This document shows positions 1-6,818 of a stretch of 9,578 nucleotides of DNA, piece by piece (the first letter of the stretch is position 1; every line of letters begins with the position of its first letter). The stretch comes from Treponema sp. Its GTDB lineage: Bacteria > Spirochaetota > Spirochaetia > Treponematales > Breznakiellaceae. The DNA is taken from positions 1 through 9,578 of the forward strand of contig JAITSE010000032.1 in NCBI GenBank assembly GCA_031288005.1. The letters run 5' to 3'. The notes under the pieces are model-generated. The model saw only the letters and a program-made list of their open reading frames with translations. It was not told where the DNA came from and did not search any database. Both the position numbers and the translations under genes were made by a program.

Positions 1-9
1 GTCAGCCCA

Positions 10-39
10 TTCAAAACATAATGCTGACTATGATATTAT
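10..39 (+). promoter_or_regulatory. Possible upstream promoter for the first operon
   Basis: TTCAAA (10-15) and TATTAT (34-39) are separated by 18 nt and match the sigma-70 consensus at 4/6 and 5/6 positions. An AT-rich stretch follows to about position 85. A transcript from here would have a leader of about 160 nt before the ATG at 204, containing the two stem-loops described separately. A competing -10-like box much closer to the gene (191-196) makes this promoter uncertain. Nothing of the upstream gene is visible in the window. Confidence 0.3.
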
Positions 40-96
40 ACACCGCTTCTATAAAGTATGCAATCTTTTTTTAATATTTTAAAAAGCCGCCGCCCG

Positions 97-178
97 CACG
101 GGGTTTTCCCGTGAGAACGATGGACATTCTGAGCCGGCGCTCTCAAAATCCGGGTGCAGCCCGCTCTGGAATAGCGGG
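97..178 (+). other. Leader with two stem-loops before the phosphoribosyltransferase gene
   Basis: Two perfect 6-bp stems lie between the upstream promoter candidate and the ATG. The first pairs CACGGG (97-102) with CCCGTG (108-113) over a 5-nt loop. The second pairs CCCGCT (160-165) with AGCGGG (173-178) over a 7-nt loop. Neither is followed by a run of T, so they are not classic terminators. The first stem would bury the GTG at 111, which argues against using that codon as a start. They could be regulatory RNA structure or the end of an upstream unit; function is not visible. Confidence 0.35.
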
Positions 179-190
179 GCCGATATGCTG

Positions 191-196
191 TAATAT
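191..196 (+). promoter_or_regulatory. -10-like TANNNT box directly before the ATG at 204
   Basis: TAATAT lies exactly 7 nt before the ATG. There is no purine-rich ribosome binding site between positions 184 and 203. The -35 side is poor, with CTGGAA at 166-171 and a 19-nt spacer. I list it because the other two lead genes in the window show the same geometry, which would give a leaderless mRNA. Confidence 0.3.
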
Positions 197-203
197 CCTC
201 ACT

Positions 204-1274
204 ATGAATAATGTAATTCTCGGGGCTGAATCCCTTGACGGATATTTGAACGATTCCGACAAGGCGCATCTGTCTGGGATGGACAGGGTCTACCGGGAAG
301 TAAGCGGCTGTTTCAGTACACTTTCCAGCGCTAAATCTGATGCGGAACGCCGGAGAGGAGAAGACGCCCTCATTAGGCTCTATAATGAGATGGGCGGCAT
401 GATGCAGGAGGTATGCAAGGACGAAAAGGGAATCACCGTCTATTCGTTTGTAAGCCCCGGCGAAAGCCATGCCGAGGCATCCCGGCTTATCGCCAAGCTT
501 AGAGACCTGCGCACAGACCGGGAAGAATTCGTCTATTATATACAGCGGGCCTATGAAATGCTCTTTAAGCTGGCTTTCGGAGGAACCACCGGAGTCAACA
601 AGAACTATCTCATCGTGAAAACCCCGGTAAACGTTCCGGTGCAGAATTACGCGGTTCATAAAATTCCAAATATAGATGCCCAAATCGAAAATACCGTGAT
701 GTGCGTCATGCTGCGGGGGGCCCTTCTCCCTTCCATGATTATGTCCAAAGAGATACAGGAGTATTCTTCCAGCGGCTACACGACTCCTTTCGCGCTGTTC
801 AGGATCAGGCGGAACGACTCGAAGTCAGAAAACGATATGGAGTACATCCTGGACCTGGACCGGTCTTTTTTCAATCTGGAGCAGCTTGACGGCAGGGACC
901 TCATCTTTGCGGACCCCATGAACGCCACCGGCGGAAGTCTTGTTACCGTGATCTCCTATCTTAAAGGCCGGGGAATCAAGCCCCGGTCCGTTCTGTTTTT
1001 CAATGTTATCTCCGCCCTCAAGGGGGCGTTGCGGGTAGTGCGGGCCCTGGAGAATTGCAAGGTCTATACACTTTGGATGGACCCCGCGTTGAACCAGTCC
1101 GCCTACATCCTGCCCGGTCTTGGGGATGCCGGAGACCGAATCAATGGCCGGGACACGGAAGAAACTCCCCGGAATATCATCCAGCTTATCGCCGATTACG
1201 GTTCCAACATCGCACGGCTTTACCGGGCGCAAATCCGAAAAATTGAGGAAACGGCGCTGGGGACGCAAAAGTGA
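204..1274 (+). CDS. Uracil phosphoribosyltransferase-like protein with N-terminal extension
   Basis: Type I phosphoribosyltransferase of about 356 aa. The PRPP-binding loop DPMNATGGS is at residues 237-245 (UPRTases usually have DPMLATGGS/T), and GLGDAGDR ends at residue 312, as in the uracil-binding region of Upp. A segment reading MLRGALLP about 60 residues earlier fits the PRTase core. Upp is typically a little over 200 aa, so roughly 100-110 N-terminal residues are extra and match nothing I know. The usual RDEE-type segment is replaced by a charged stretch (about 206-215), so uracil salvage (uracil + PRPP to UMP) is the family role but is not assured. Start: the frame stays open to a GTG at 111 and an ATG at 120. 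I chose 204 because the upstream residues look non-native and GTG 111 sits in a hairpin. The gene overlaps the next by 4 nt. Probably cytoplasmic. Confidence 0.8.
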   Translation: MNNVILGAESLDGYLNDSDKAHLSGMDRVYREVSGCFSTLSSAKSDAERRRGEDALIRLYNEMGGMMQEVCKDEKGITVYSFVSPGESHAEASRLIAKLRDLRTDREEFVYYIQRAYEMLFKLAFGGTTGVNKNYLIVKTPVNVPVQNYAVHKIPNIDAQIENTVMCVMLRGALLPSMIMSKEIQEYSSSGYTTPFALFRIRRNDSKSENDMEYILDLDRSFFNLEQLDGRDLIFADPMNATGGSLVTVISYLKGRGIKPRSVLFFNVISALKGALRVVRALENCKVYTLWMDPALNQSAYILPGLGDAGDRINGRDTEETPRNIIQLIADYGSNIARLYRAQIRKIEETALGTQK

Positions 1275-2377
1275 AACGCCGGCTTTTCCCTAAAATTATG
1301 TTTCCGGGCTTTGCGATTTTTTGGCTGTTCTTGGCAGCGTGCTGGCTTTCTTCCTGCGCGTCCAGCCTGGGGGTCAGCGCGGAGGAATACTTTTCCATGG
1401 GCATGGCCTATTTTGAACTGGGCAAATATGAAGAAGCGGAAAAATGGCTTAACCGGGCCAGGGCCATAGATAAAACCAAGGCCGCTTCGGAATACAACCT
1501 GGGCCGCATCGCCTTTGAAACAGGGCGTTACGTGGAGGCCGCCCGGCTTTTTGAACGTATTCTTCACCGGGATCCTGAAAATATACTCGCCCTGAAAGCC
1601 GCGGCCTATACCAGGATAAAACTCGAAAATCTGGAAGAAGCGGAAGCTCTTTACGAAAGGGTGCTGGCCCTGATTCCTGACAGCGTCGATGATGGACATA
1701 ATCACGCGCTGGTGCTTTTTGCCATGAAAAAATACGAAAAGGCCGAAGAAGTTCTGCTGAACTACCGGTTTACCCTGGAGGACAACAAAGAGGCATTGCT
1801 GCTCCTTGGGCGGACACAGAAAGCCTTGAATAAGCCTGAAGCAATTGATACATACGCAAAGTGGCTTGGAGAAAATCAAGACAACCAGGTCCGGTATGAA
1901 TACGCCCAGGTTTTGGAACAGGGGGAATTTTACGCAAAGGCACTGGAAGAATACAAAACCCTGCTCGATGTCCTGCCCCCAGGTCCCGCTCCGGCGGCGG
2001 GAGAATCTCAAACCATCAGCAAGCCCGGCATCCGGTTTATTATGGGCCGGCTGCTTTTGATAGCCGATCCGGAAAGCGAAGAAGGCATAAACGAACTTAC
2101 TCTGGCGGTAACCGGCGGTTTTTCTGATATTGAAGCCCTGGAAAGCTTGACAGAGGATTCCCGGATACTTGATGCAAAAAAAGATGAAATCCGGCGGATA
2201 GTCCACAATATTAAAACCGGAAATACCGGAACGGAAACTCCGGCTGCGGGCGGTCAAATTCCTTTTGGTCAAATTCCTTTTGGTCAAACTCCCTTCGATC
2301 AAATTCCATTCGAGGAAAACCAGGAAGATGAAACCGCTTCCGGGGAGGACAAAATGGATACGCCGGGCAGAAATTAA
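1271..2377 (+). CDS. TPR-repeat lipoprotein with C-terminal pentapeptide repeats
   Basis: Probable membrane-anchored lipoprotein of 368 aa. A KRR start and a hydrophobic stretch lead to two possible lipidation sites, LAAC (Cys24) and LSSC (Cys29); spirochaete lipoboxes are relaxed, so either could be used. About six TPR-like helical pairs run from residue 38 to about 235 (for example the one ending in KYEEAEKWLNRARAID), a protein-protein interaction scaffold. The tail is acidic and Gln/Pro-rich, with four copies of a G/D-Q-I/T-P-F unit at residues 328-347. The start is GTG, overlapping the previous stop as GTGA. GGGGA (1259-1263) is a suitable ribosome binding site 7 nt away. Translational coupling to the phosphoribosyltransferase is likely. 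The partner of the scaffold is not visible. Long open frames on the opposite strand here are shadows. Confidence 0.85.
   Translation: MKRRLFPKIMFPGFAIFWLFLAACWLSSCASSLGVSAEEYFSMGMAYFELGKYEEAEKWLNRARAIDKTKAASEYNLGRIAFETGRYVEAARLFERILHRDPENILALKAAAYTRIKLENLEEAEALYERVLALIPDSVDDGHNHALVLFAMKKYEKAEEVLLNYRFTLEDNKEALLLLGRTQKALNKPEAIDTYAKWLGENQDNQVRYEYAQVLEQGEFYAKALEEYKTLLDVLPPGPAPAAGESQTISKPGIRFIMGRLLLIADPESEEGINELTLAVTGGFSDIEALESLTEDSRILDAKKDEIRRIVHNIKTGNTGTETPAAGGQIPFGQIPFGQTPFDQIPFEENQEDETASGEDKMDTPGRN
2252..2311 (+). repeat. Four tandem 15-bp repeats inside the TPR lipoprotein gene
   Basis: Four in-frame 15-bp units at 2252-2266, 2267-2281, 2282-2296 and 2297-2311. The first two are identical (GGTCAAATTCCTTTT), the third differs at three positions and the fourth more. 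Each encodes G/D-Q-I/T-P-F. Because the unit is a multiple of three, copy-number change by slippage would lengthen or shorten the tail without a frameshift. Confidence 0.9.
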
Positions 2378-2388
2378 AAATTGCGTTT

Positions 2389-2676
2389 ATGATAGTCTCG
2401 ATGATCCAAATCATGTTTGAGATTCCCGGTATAGAAAGTCTAAAGGACAAACGGCGCATCATACGCTCTGTGCGCGATAAACTTCAGCGCCGTTTTCACA
2501 TGAGCGCCGCGGAAGTTGATTTGCAGGATTCTTTGACCTTTGCCCACATAGGCGGCGCTATTGTTTCCAATTCCCGAACCTTTGGGGAAATGGTATTGAA
2601 CAAGGCCTTCAAAATGATTGAAGATGAAATACCAATTCGTATTCAGGATATACGGATTTATTCGGAAGAATTTTAG
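2389..2676 (+). CDS. DUF503 / YlxP-like small protein
   Basis: A 95-aa protein matching the DUF503 (YlxP) family over its full length. It has an opening beta strand ending in IPG, the family hallmark SLKDKRRIIRSVRDKLQRRF (residues 18-37), then SAAEVDLQD and a later VSNS segment. Family members are small ferredoxin-fold-like proteins. YlxP of Firmicutes is encoded among nusA-infB-rbfA and is linked to ribosome maturation. Here it sits instead between two lipoprotein genes. The start at 2389 gives the usual family N-terminus; ATG 2401 would remove the first strand. It begins 11 nt after the previous stop, and I see no clear ribosome binding site, so translation may depend on coupling. It ends one nucleotide before the next ATG. 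Cytoplasmic; exact role unknown. Confidence 0.85.
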   Translation: MIVSMIQIMFEIPGIESLKDKRRIIRSVRDKLQRRFHMSAAEVDLQDSLTFAHIGGAIVSNSRTFGEMVLNKAFKMIEDEIPIRIQDIRIYSEEF

Positions 2677-2677
2677 T

Positions 2678-3337
2678 ATGTTGCGATTTTTTTTAAGGTT
2701 TGTTTTTGCGGCCGCCTTTTCTCTGGGCGTTTTGGGATCCTGTATGGGGATCAGCTCAGTGATTTCTCTACGGCGCGATGGTTCCGGGACTATCTCTCTG
2801 GAATACCGGCTTTCTAGCGAAATGGAATCCTTGGGCAAACTGGACGGCAACGCAATGTGGCCGGCTGTTCCAATAGGGCGGGCCGACTTTGAACGTACCG
2901 CAGCCAGGGTTCCAGGTCTTGCCGTGAAATCTTTTCGCACTTTTATCGAAAAAAACGATGTTGTTAGCCGCGTTACCCTGAGCTTTGCCGGCGTGGACGC
3001 TCTTGTCCGTTTTTTGGACGCTTCCGGCGGGCGGGCTTTCCTGTCCACTGAAAACGGCGTCCTCTGTCTTTCCCTTTTACTGGCCGCGGAAGGCGGAGGC
3101 GTTGAAAGCGGGCTTAGGGAACTGATCGATGAGGCTTCCCGCGGCTATTTTCTGAGCATGAGTTTTTCCCTGCCCTCTGAAGCGGAAGCCATCCTTGTAG
3201 GCGAAAAGAATACCCCCGTTGATCTGCCCAAGGGATGGGAACTCACCGGCGGCAGCCGCGTGTCTTTTTCAGCGCCCATTGGGGAGGCTCTTCTTTTTGA
3301 CGGACCGCTCTACCTGGAAATCCGCTGGAAGCCCTAA
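2678..3337 (+). CDS. Small putative lipoprotein, unknown function
   Basis: A 219-aa protein. The N-terminus has MLRFFLR, then a hydrophobic core and LGSC, giving a lipid-modified Cys22. The mature part begins with a short DGSG-containing hairpin followed by EYRLS, rich in alternating hydrophobic residues, with a beta-rich look through to the end. That opening is faintly like LppM/DUF3153-type lipoproteins, but I would not assign a family. The frame is open to ATG 2618 inside the upstream gene. I chose 2678 because GGAAGA (2664-2669) lies 8 nt before it and the signal peptide then starts correctly. It begins 1 nt after the DUF503 stop, so it is the last gene of this operon. Likely periplasmic or membrane-attached; partner and role unknown. 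Confidence 0.75.
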   Translation: MLRFFLRFVFAAAFSLGVLGSCMGISSVISLRRDGSGTISLEYRLSSEMESLGKLDGNAMWPAVPIGRADFERTAARVPGLAVKSFRTFIEKNDVVSRVTLSFAGVDALVRFLDASGGRAFLSTENGVLCLSLLLAAEGGGVESGLRELIDEASRGYFLSMSFSLPSEAEAILVGEKNTPVDLPKGWELTGGSRVSFSAPIGEALLFDGPLYLEIRWKP

Positions 3338-3372
3338 AAAACTAAATCCGGCAAATGATTGATTCCGCGGAT

Positions 3373-3396
3373 AAAGCCTCAAATGCGGAGGGCTTT
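3373..3396. terminator. Weak stem-loop between convergent genes
   Basis: AAAGCC (3373-3378) pairs with GGCTTT (3391-3396). The stem extends by two pairs (TC with GA) with a bulged G, around a loop of about 7 nt. It sits in the 84-nt gap between two genes that end toward each other, the expected place for a bidirectional terminator. There is no strong T run immediately after it on either strand, so efficiency is doubtful. Confidence 0.35.
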
Positions 3397-3421
3397 CCTG
3401 CTTCCAAGTTATTTCTTTTGG

Positions 3422-5257
3422 TTAATAAAACAGCGTGATATGCTCTATCGAACTCCTATGTTTTAGTTTGAGGAGCAAAGTTTGCTCTGAAGGCGAAAAG
3501 GACCAGCCCGAAGAATCGTAACGCTCAAACTGCGGGTCTGTCCGGTAGTCTATACCGTAGAGTTGTATTTTTGAGAAGGAACGCAGGCCCCGGATAAGCA
3601 TATAGTGAGTTTGCCCCGCCGGAAATGATACGGCGATGTCCATGATGTTATTTTCCGTGGAGACCGTAACGGAATCCGATGCGGTCCAGGCCCATATACC
3701 GTCTGCCGGGGCGCCTATGCTGGCGGCGTGTGGGTACGCCGCAGCGGGAATGAGGCGGTACAGAGTATGGAGATCAATGAGTTCGCTGCCTGGGGAAACG
3801 TTTACTATGTCCGACGCTTCAGGCGTCCCGCGTCTTTTTTCCGTAACGGAAATAATAAGCTCGGCAGGAAGACTATCGTTTTCGCTAAGGGCAAGAACCG
3901 AAACGACTATGGAACGGCCCAGAGATCCCCAGTCCTCCCGGCCCAAAAAACGTCCGTACCGGTCCAGCGCCAGGCCCAGTCTGAGGTTGTATTTCGTGTC
4001 CGCTTTTCCGTCCAAAAAATATAGAACCCCGCCCCCGTCGATCTGTTTAATCCCGCCGCTTATAATAATGCACGCTCCCTCGGCGATATCCTCAAAGGGG
4101 TTGCCGCTCCTGGAACGGTAGGCGTTCCATTCAATATAGGCTTCCAGAATACCCGGAAGAATGCCGGGAGAAAGGGAATCGGGATAGAGCGAAAGAGCCA
4201 GTTCCGCAGCGCTATCTAGGAATTGGCCGTAAGCCCTAATTCCGCAGAATTCTATTACATGGGGTTCCAGAAAAAAATCTTCCGACTTTGCGGCGACAAG
4301 CGCGGAGAGACGGGTAAAAGCGTCCCGTTCAAAAGAAGATAAAGAGCGCAGTCCAATGTCCAGACGGCCCAGGTAAACCGAGGCATTGTAAGTCCAGGCG
4401 GCTCTCCGCAGAAAGGCCGGCGGAAGCCCGGCCAGAGCTTCTTTATAAATGCCGCGGCCTACGGATTCTCCGATATACGCAGTTATCAAAGTCTCGTCAT
4501 CGTTATCAAGAACGGCGCCGCTCCAGAAGGCATAGGCTTTATCCCGCCATTGACTCAATGTCCCGGCATACGCGGCCGTATCCTTTGCCGTGGAAAGGAT
4601 AAAATTATCGGGAATAAAGCTCTCCTGCTTTGGAACAGCCCGGTAATTTGCCGTTGGGTCCTGAGCATCCAGAATCACCACTCCCCGGCTGCCGTCCACC
4701 CTGGACAACCCGAAGCTATAGGATGTCCCGGAATTCAGAATAACAAAGTGGCCGTCTCCCATATCCCGGATTCGTGAAGCCCGCAGTATCCGGTAGGGAA
4801 GTTCAAGGCCGGCATATTCTTCCCCGAATTGGCCGTTAATTCTAAGTTCCGGCCCGGCGTCGCCATCGCCGCTTATAACGTTAAAGACAAGCCGGGTCTT
4901 GTCTTTAAAATCAAAGATTGCGGAATCGCCGGCAATATTCATGGTTTGCGGCAAAAGCAGGTCTTTTTCCCCGCCGTTTCGTAAAAGGGCGAATTTTCCA
5001 TTTTCCTGGAGGCGGAATTCCAAACCACCGAAGGAGAGAGTAACTTCCCCCTTCAGGGAATATCCACCGGCAGAATCTCCGCCGTCTGAATACGCATCCA
5101 GAACGGGAGACTCCGCATAGGATCCCGAAATTAGCATGGAACCAATATACCGGGCAAAAGCGCGTTGATTTTTAAACTGTATTATTACCAGAATAATAAA
5201 AATGCCTAGGTACAAAAACAGCGCCGCCCCGATACGGGAAAAAATCGATCTTTTCAT
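3422..5257 (-). CDS. Large membrane-anchored extracytoplasmic protein, unrecognised
   Basis: About 611 aa on the minus strand. A KRS N-terminus is followed by one hydrophobic helix (residues about 9-27). The remaining 580 residues are mixed and lack further membrane helices, so this is a single-pass protein or one with an uncleaved signal, with most of it outside the cytoplasm. Residues about 60-200 look beta-rich with many GG/DG turns, the centre is more helical and contains Trp/Tyr-rich segments, and the last 100 residues again look beta-rich. I recognise no catalytic motif or family. Start: a TTG at 5284 extends the frame by 9 residues. ATG 5257 is preferred because it begins the signal anchor and lies 8 nt after a -10 box. 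No ribosome binding site is present at usual spacing (a GGAG lies 14 nt away). It is monocistronic, convergent with the left operon and divergent from the right one. Confidence 0.75.
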   Translation of the reverse strand: MKRSIFSRIGAALFLYLGIFIILVIIQFKNQRAFARYIGSMLISGSYAESPVLDAYSDGGDSAGGYSLKGEVTLSFGGLEFRLQENGKFALLRNGGEKDLLLPQTMNIAGDSAIFDFKDKTRLVFNVISGDGDAGPELRINGQFGEEYAGLELPYRILRASRIRDMGDGHFVILNSGTSYSFGLSRVDGSRGVVILDAQDPTANYRAVPKQESFIPDNFILSTAKDTAAYAGTLSQWRDKAYAFWSGAVLDNDDETLITAYIGESVGRGIYKEALAGLPPAFLRRAAWTYNASVYLGRLDIGLRSLSSFERDAFTRLSALVAAKSEDFFLEPHVIEFCGIRAYGQFLDSAAELALSLYPDSLSPGILPGILEAYIEWNAYRSRSGNPFEDIAEGACIIISGGIKQIDGGGVLYFLDGKADTKYNLRLGLALDRYGRFLGREDWGSLGRSIVVSVLALSENDSLPAELIISVTEKRRGTPEASDIVNVSPGSELIDLHTLYRLIPAAAYPHAASIGAPADGIWAWTASDSVTVSTENNIMDIAVSFPAGQTHYMLIRGLRSFSKIQLYGIDYRTDPQFERYDSSGWSFSPSEQTLLLKLKHRSSIEHITLFY

Positions 5258-5265
5258 TAATATGC

Positions 5266-5295
5266 AGGATACTCCAGAAAGCAAGTCTATTTCAA
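5266..5295 (-). promoter_or_regulatory. Promoter for the minus-strand membrane protein
   Basis: Read on the minus strand, TTGAAA (plus 5290-5295) and TATCCT (plus 5266-5271) are spaced by 18 nt and match consensus at 5/6 and 4/6. The -10 box ends 8 nt before the ATG at 5257, so the predicted start of transcription falls within about three bases of the start codon. This would give a leaderless or nearly leaderless mRNA. Confidence 0.5.
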
Positions 5296-5300
5296 CTTGC
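5281..5300. promoter_or_regulatory. Operator-like dyad over the minus-strand -35 box
   Basis: GCAAGT (5281-5286) and ACTTGC (5295-5300) form a perfect 6-bp inverted repeat with an 8-nt centre. It covers the -35 hexamer of the minus-strand promoter. A second, imperfect dyad follows (ACTTGCC at 5295-5301 against GGCAAAGT about 12 nt downstream). This is a plausible repressor site in a divergent region, though such short dyads can occur by chance. Confidence 0.3.
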
Positions 5301-5345
5301 CCTGCGGAAGCGCGGCAAAGTCCGGCGTCCGGTTGAATAGTTGCC

Positions 5346-5377
5346 TTGCCGGTTTTGTTTTATTTATATACTATACT
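5346..5377 (+). promoter_or_regulatory. Promoter region of the TPR-DHH-TraB operon
   Basis: Two overlapping TATACT boxes (5367-5372 and 5372-5377) sit just before the ATG at 5385. The second ends 7 nt before it. The nearest -35-like element, TTGCCG (5346-5351), is 15 or 20 nt away, so the -35 match is weak. No Shine-Dalgarno sequence occurs between 5365 and 5384. The arrangement resembles the TANNNT-7-nt-ATG pattern of leaderless genes. Confidence 0.4.
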
Positions 5378-5384
5378 TTGTATC

Positions 5385-6818
5385 ATGAGGAATATCGTAC
5401 CGGCTGGGGCATTAACGGCGATCTTAATTGCCGCTATAAGCTCTTGTTCCACGCCGCCCCGGGAGATTTCCGAAGTTCCAGAAACCCCGCCCGGCAAGCT
5501 GGACATCCCGGAACCGCAGCCGGAGGAAGACCTCAATGGCGCACAGCTCATTCTTGTCCGTATGGCCGCCCTTCTGGGTCAGAATGATTATGACGGAGCC
5601 ATATCCCTTTTTGATGAAATTAAAAAAGAGGAACGGGAATCTCCTAGAATTCAATTGTTAAAAGCCTCTGTGCTGCTTTCCGCCGGAAGAAACGGGGACA
5701 GCCGCGCTGTCGTTAAGGCTGTTCTTAACGGCGATGCTGAAAATACTGACGCTTTGTTTGTGCTTTCCACTATCGAGAACGCCGATGGAAATGAAAAAAA
5801 TCAGCGGCAGCTTCTGGAACAGATCATAAAGCTCCGGCCCGGCCATACGGAAGCCCTGGCAGCCATGGGGACTATATTATTACAGAATCGCTCATACCGG
5901 AACGCCGCGTCTTATTTTGACCGGGCGCTGGAAGCGGACCCAAAAAACGGAGAGGCTCTTGTCGGGCTTGCCGGAGTGTACCGGTATCAACGGGAGCCCC
6001 AAAAAGCGGAAACCCTGCTGAACAAGGCAATTTCGCTTTATCCCCAGTGGATATCCGCCCGGAGCGACCGGGCCCGGCTTTACAGGGAAGCGGGCGCGCT
6101 GACTCATGCGTTGTCGGATTTGGACGCCGCCAAGACCATGGCCCCGGACAACTATTGGGTAAGTTATGACCGGGGAAATATTCTTTTGGATATGGGCCGC
6201 AAGCCGGAAGCTCTGGAAGAATTTCAGAGAGCTGTCAGCCTGGGGCCGGACAACTTTTTAGCCTATGTATACAGCGCGGGCATCAAAGATGATTTGGGGG
6301 ATTATGCCGGGGCCGAAAAGGATTATCTGACCGTAGTCCGCCTCAAGCCGGACTATTACTTCGCCTTTGAGGGCCTGGGGATGCTGAGAATGCGGCGGGG
6401 CGCATGGGAAGACGCCAAAAACGCTTTCCTTGAAGCCTACAAAGCGGCCCCTCAGGAAACCAGTTACGCCTTACTTGCGGCGGCAAACTGGATACGGGCG
6501 GGAAAACCGCAGGAGCTTAAACAGTTTCTTCAAAACGCCCTTAGACGGGTGCAGCGGGAAAGTCTGGAATGGTATATGATGCGGCTCTACCACGATCTCG
6601 GCGGGGACAGCGATGTGTCCGTGCGCGTCGAGCGTGAGCAAAATCCGGAAACCAAACAAAAAATGCTGTTTTACCTGGCCCTGTACTACGACGTCAGGAA
6701 CAACCGCAGCCTGGCGGACAGGTATTACCTGCGGGTAAAAGAAATGGGCAGGCCCGGCACGCCGGAATGGCGGATAAACGAGTGGACCCTGGAAGAGCGA
6801 AACCTGAATGTTGAGTAA
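5385..6818 (+). CDS. TPR-repeat lipoprotein, first gene of the TPR-DHH-TraB operon
   Basis: A 477-aa protein. A short hydrophobic signal ends in ISSC (Cys21), a spirochaete-type lipobox. A Pro/Glu-rich linker (about 24-48) follows, then roughly eight to nine tandem tetratricopeptide repeats from about residue 50 to 400. Clear examples contain the family pattern of small residue, Tyr/Leu and terminal Pro (for instance ...YFDRALEADPKNGEALVGL and the repeats after it). The C-terminus is helical and charged. TPR arrays bind protein partners, so a periplasmic or inner-leaflet scaffold is likely; the client is unknown. The frame is open to a TTG at 5346, but ATG 5385 starts the signal peptide and lies correctly after the -10 box. 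The 3' end overlaps the DHH gene by 11 nt, indicating a shared mRNA. Confidence 0.85.
   Translation: MRNIVPAGALTAILIAAISSCSTPPREISEVPETPPGKLDIPEPQPEEDLNGAQLILVRMAALLGQNDYDGAISLFDEIKKEERESPRIQLLKASVLLSAGRNGDSRAVVKAVLNGDAENTDALFVLSTIENADGNEKNQRQLLEQIIKLRPGHTEALAAMGTILLQNRSYRNAASYFDRALEADPKNGEALVGLAGVYRYQREPQKAETLLNKAISLYPQWISARSDRARLYREAGALTHALSDLDAAKTMAPDNYWVSYDRGNILLDMGRKPEALEEFQRAVSLGPDNFLAYVYSAGIKDDLGDYAGAEKDYLTVVRLKPDYYFAFEGLGMLRMRRGAWEDAKNAFLEAYKAAPQETSYALLAAANWIRAGKPQELKQFLQNALRRVQRESLEWYMMRLYHDLGGDSDVSVRVEREQNPETKQKMLFYLALYYDVRNNRSLADRYYLRVKEMGRPGTPEWRINEWTLEERNLNVE

Noticed and set aside
111..203. GTG 111 or ATG 120 as start of the phosphoribosyltransferase-like gene
   Set aside because: The extra residues look unlike a protein N-terminus, GTG 111 lies in a stem, and ribosome binding sites are weak. 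ATG 120 remains a minor possibility.
1220..2302. 360-codon open frame on the minus strand opposite the TPR lipoprotein gene
   Set aside because: Antisense to a clear TPR gene. The translation is Phe/Gly-rich with no domain or signal, and its openness follows from the codon bias of the plus-strand gene.
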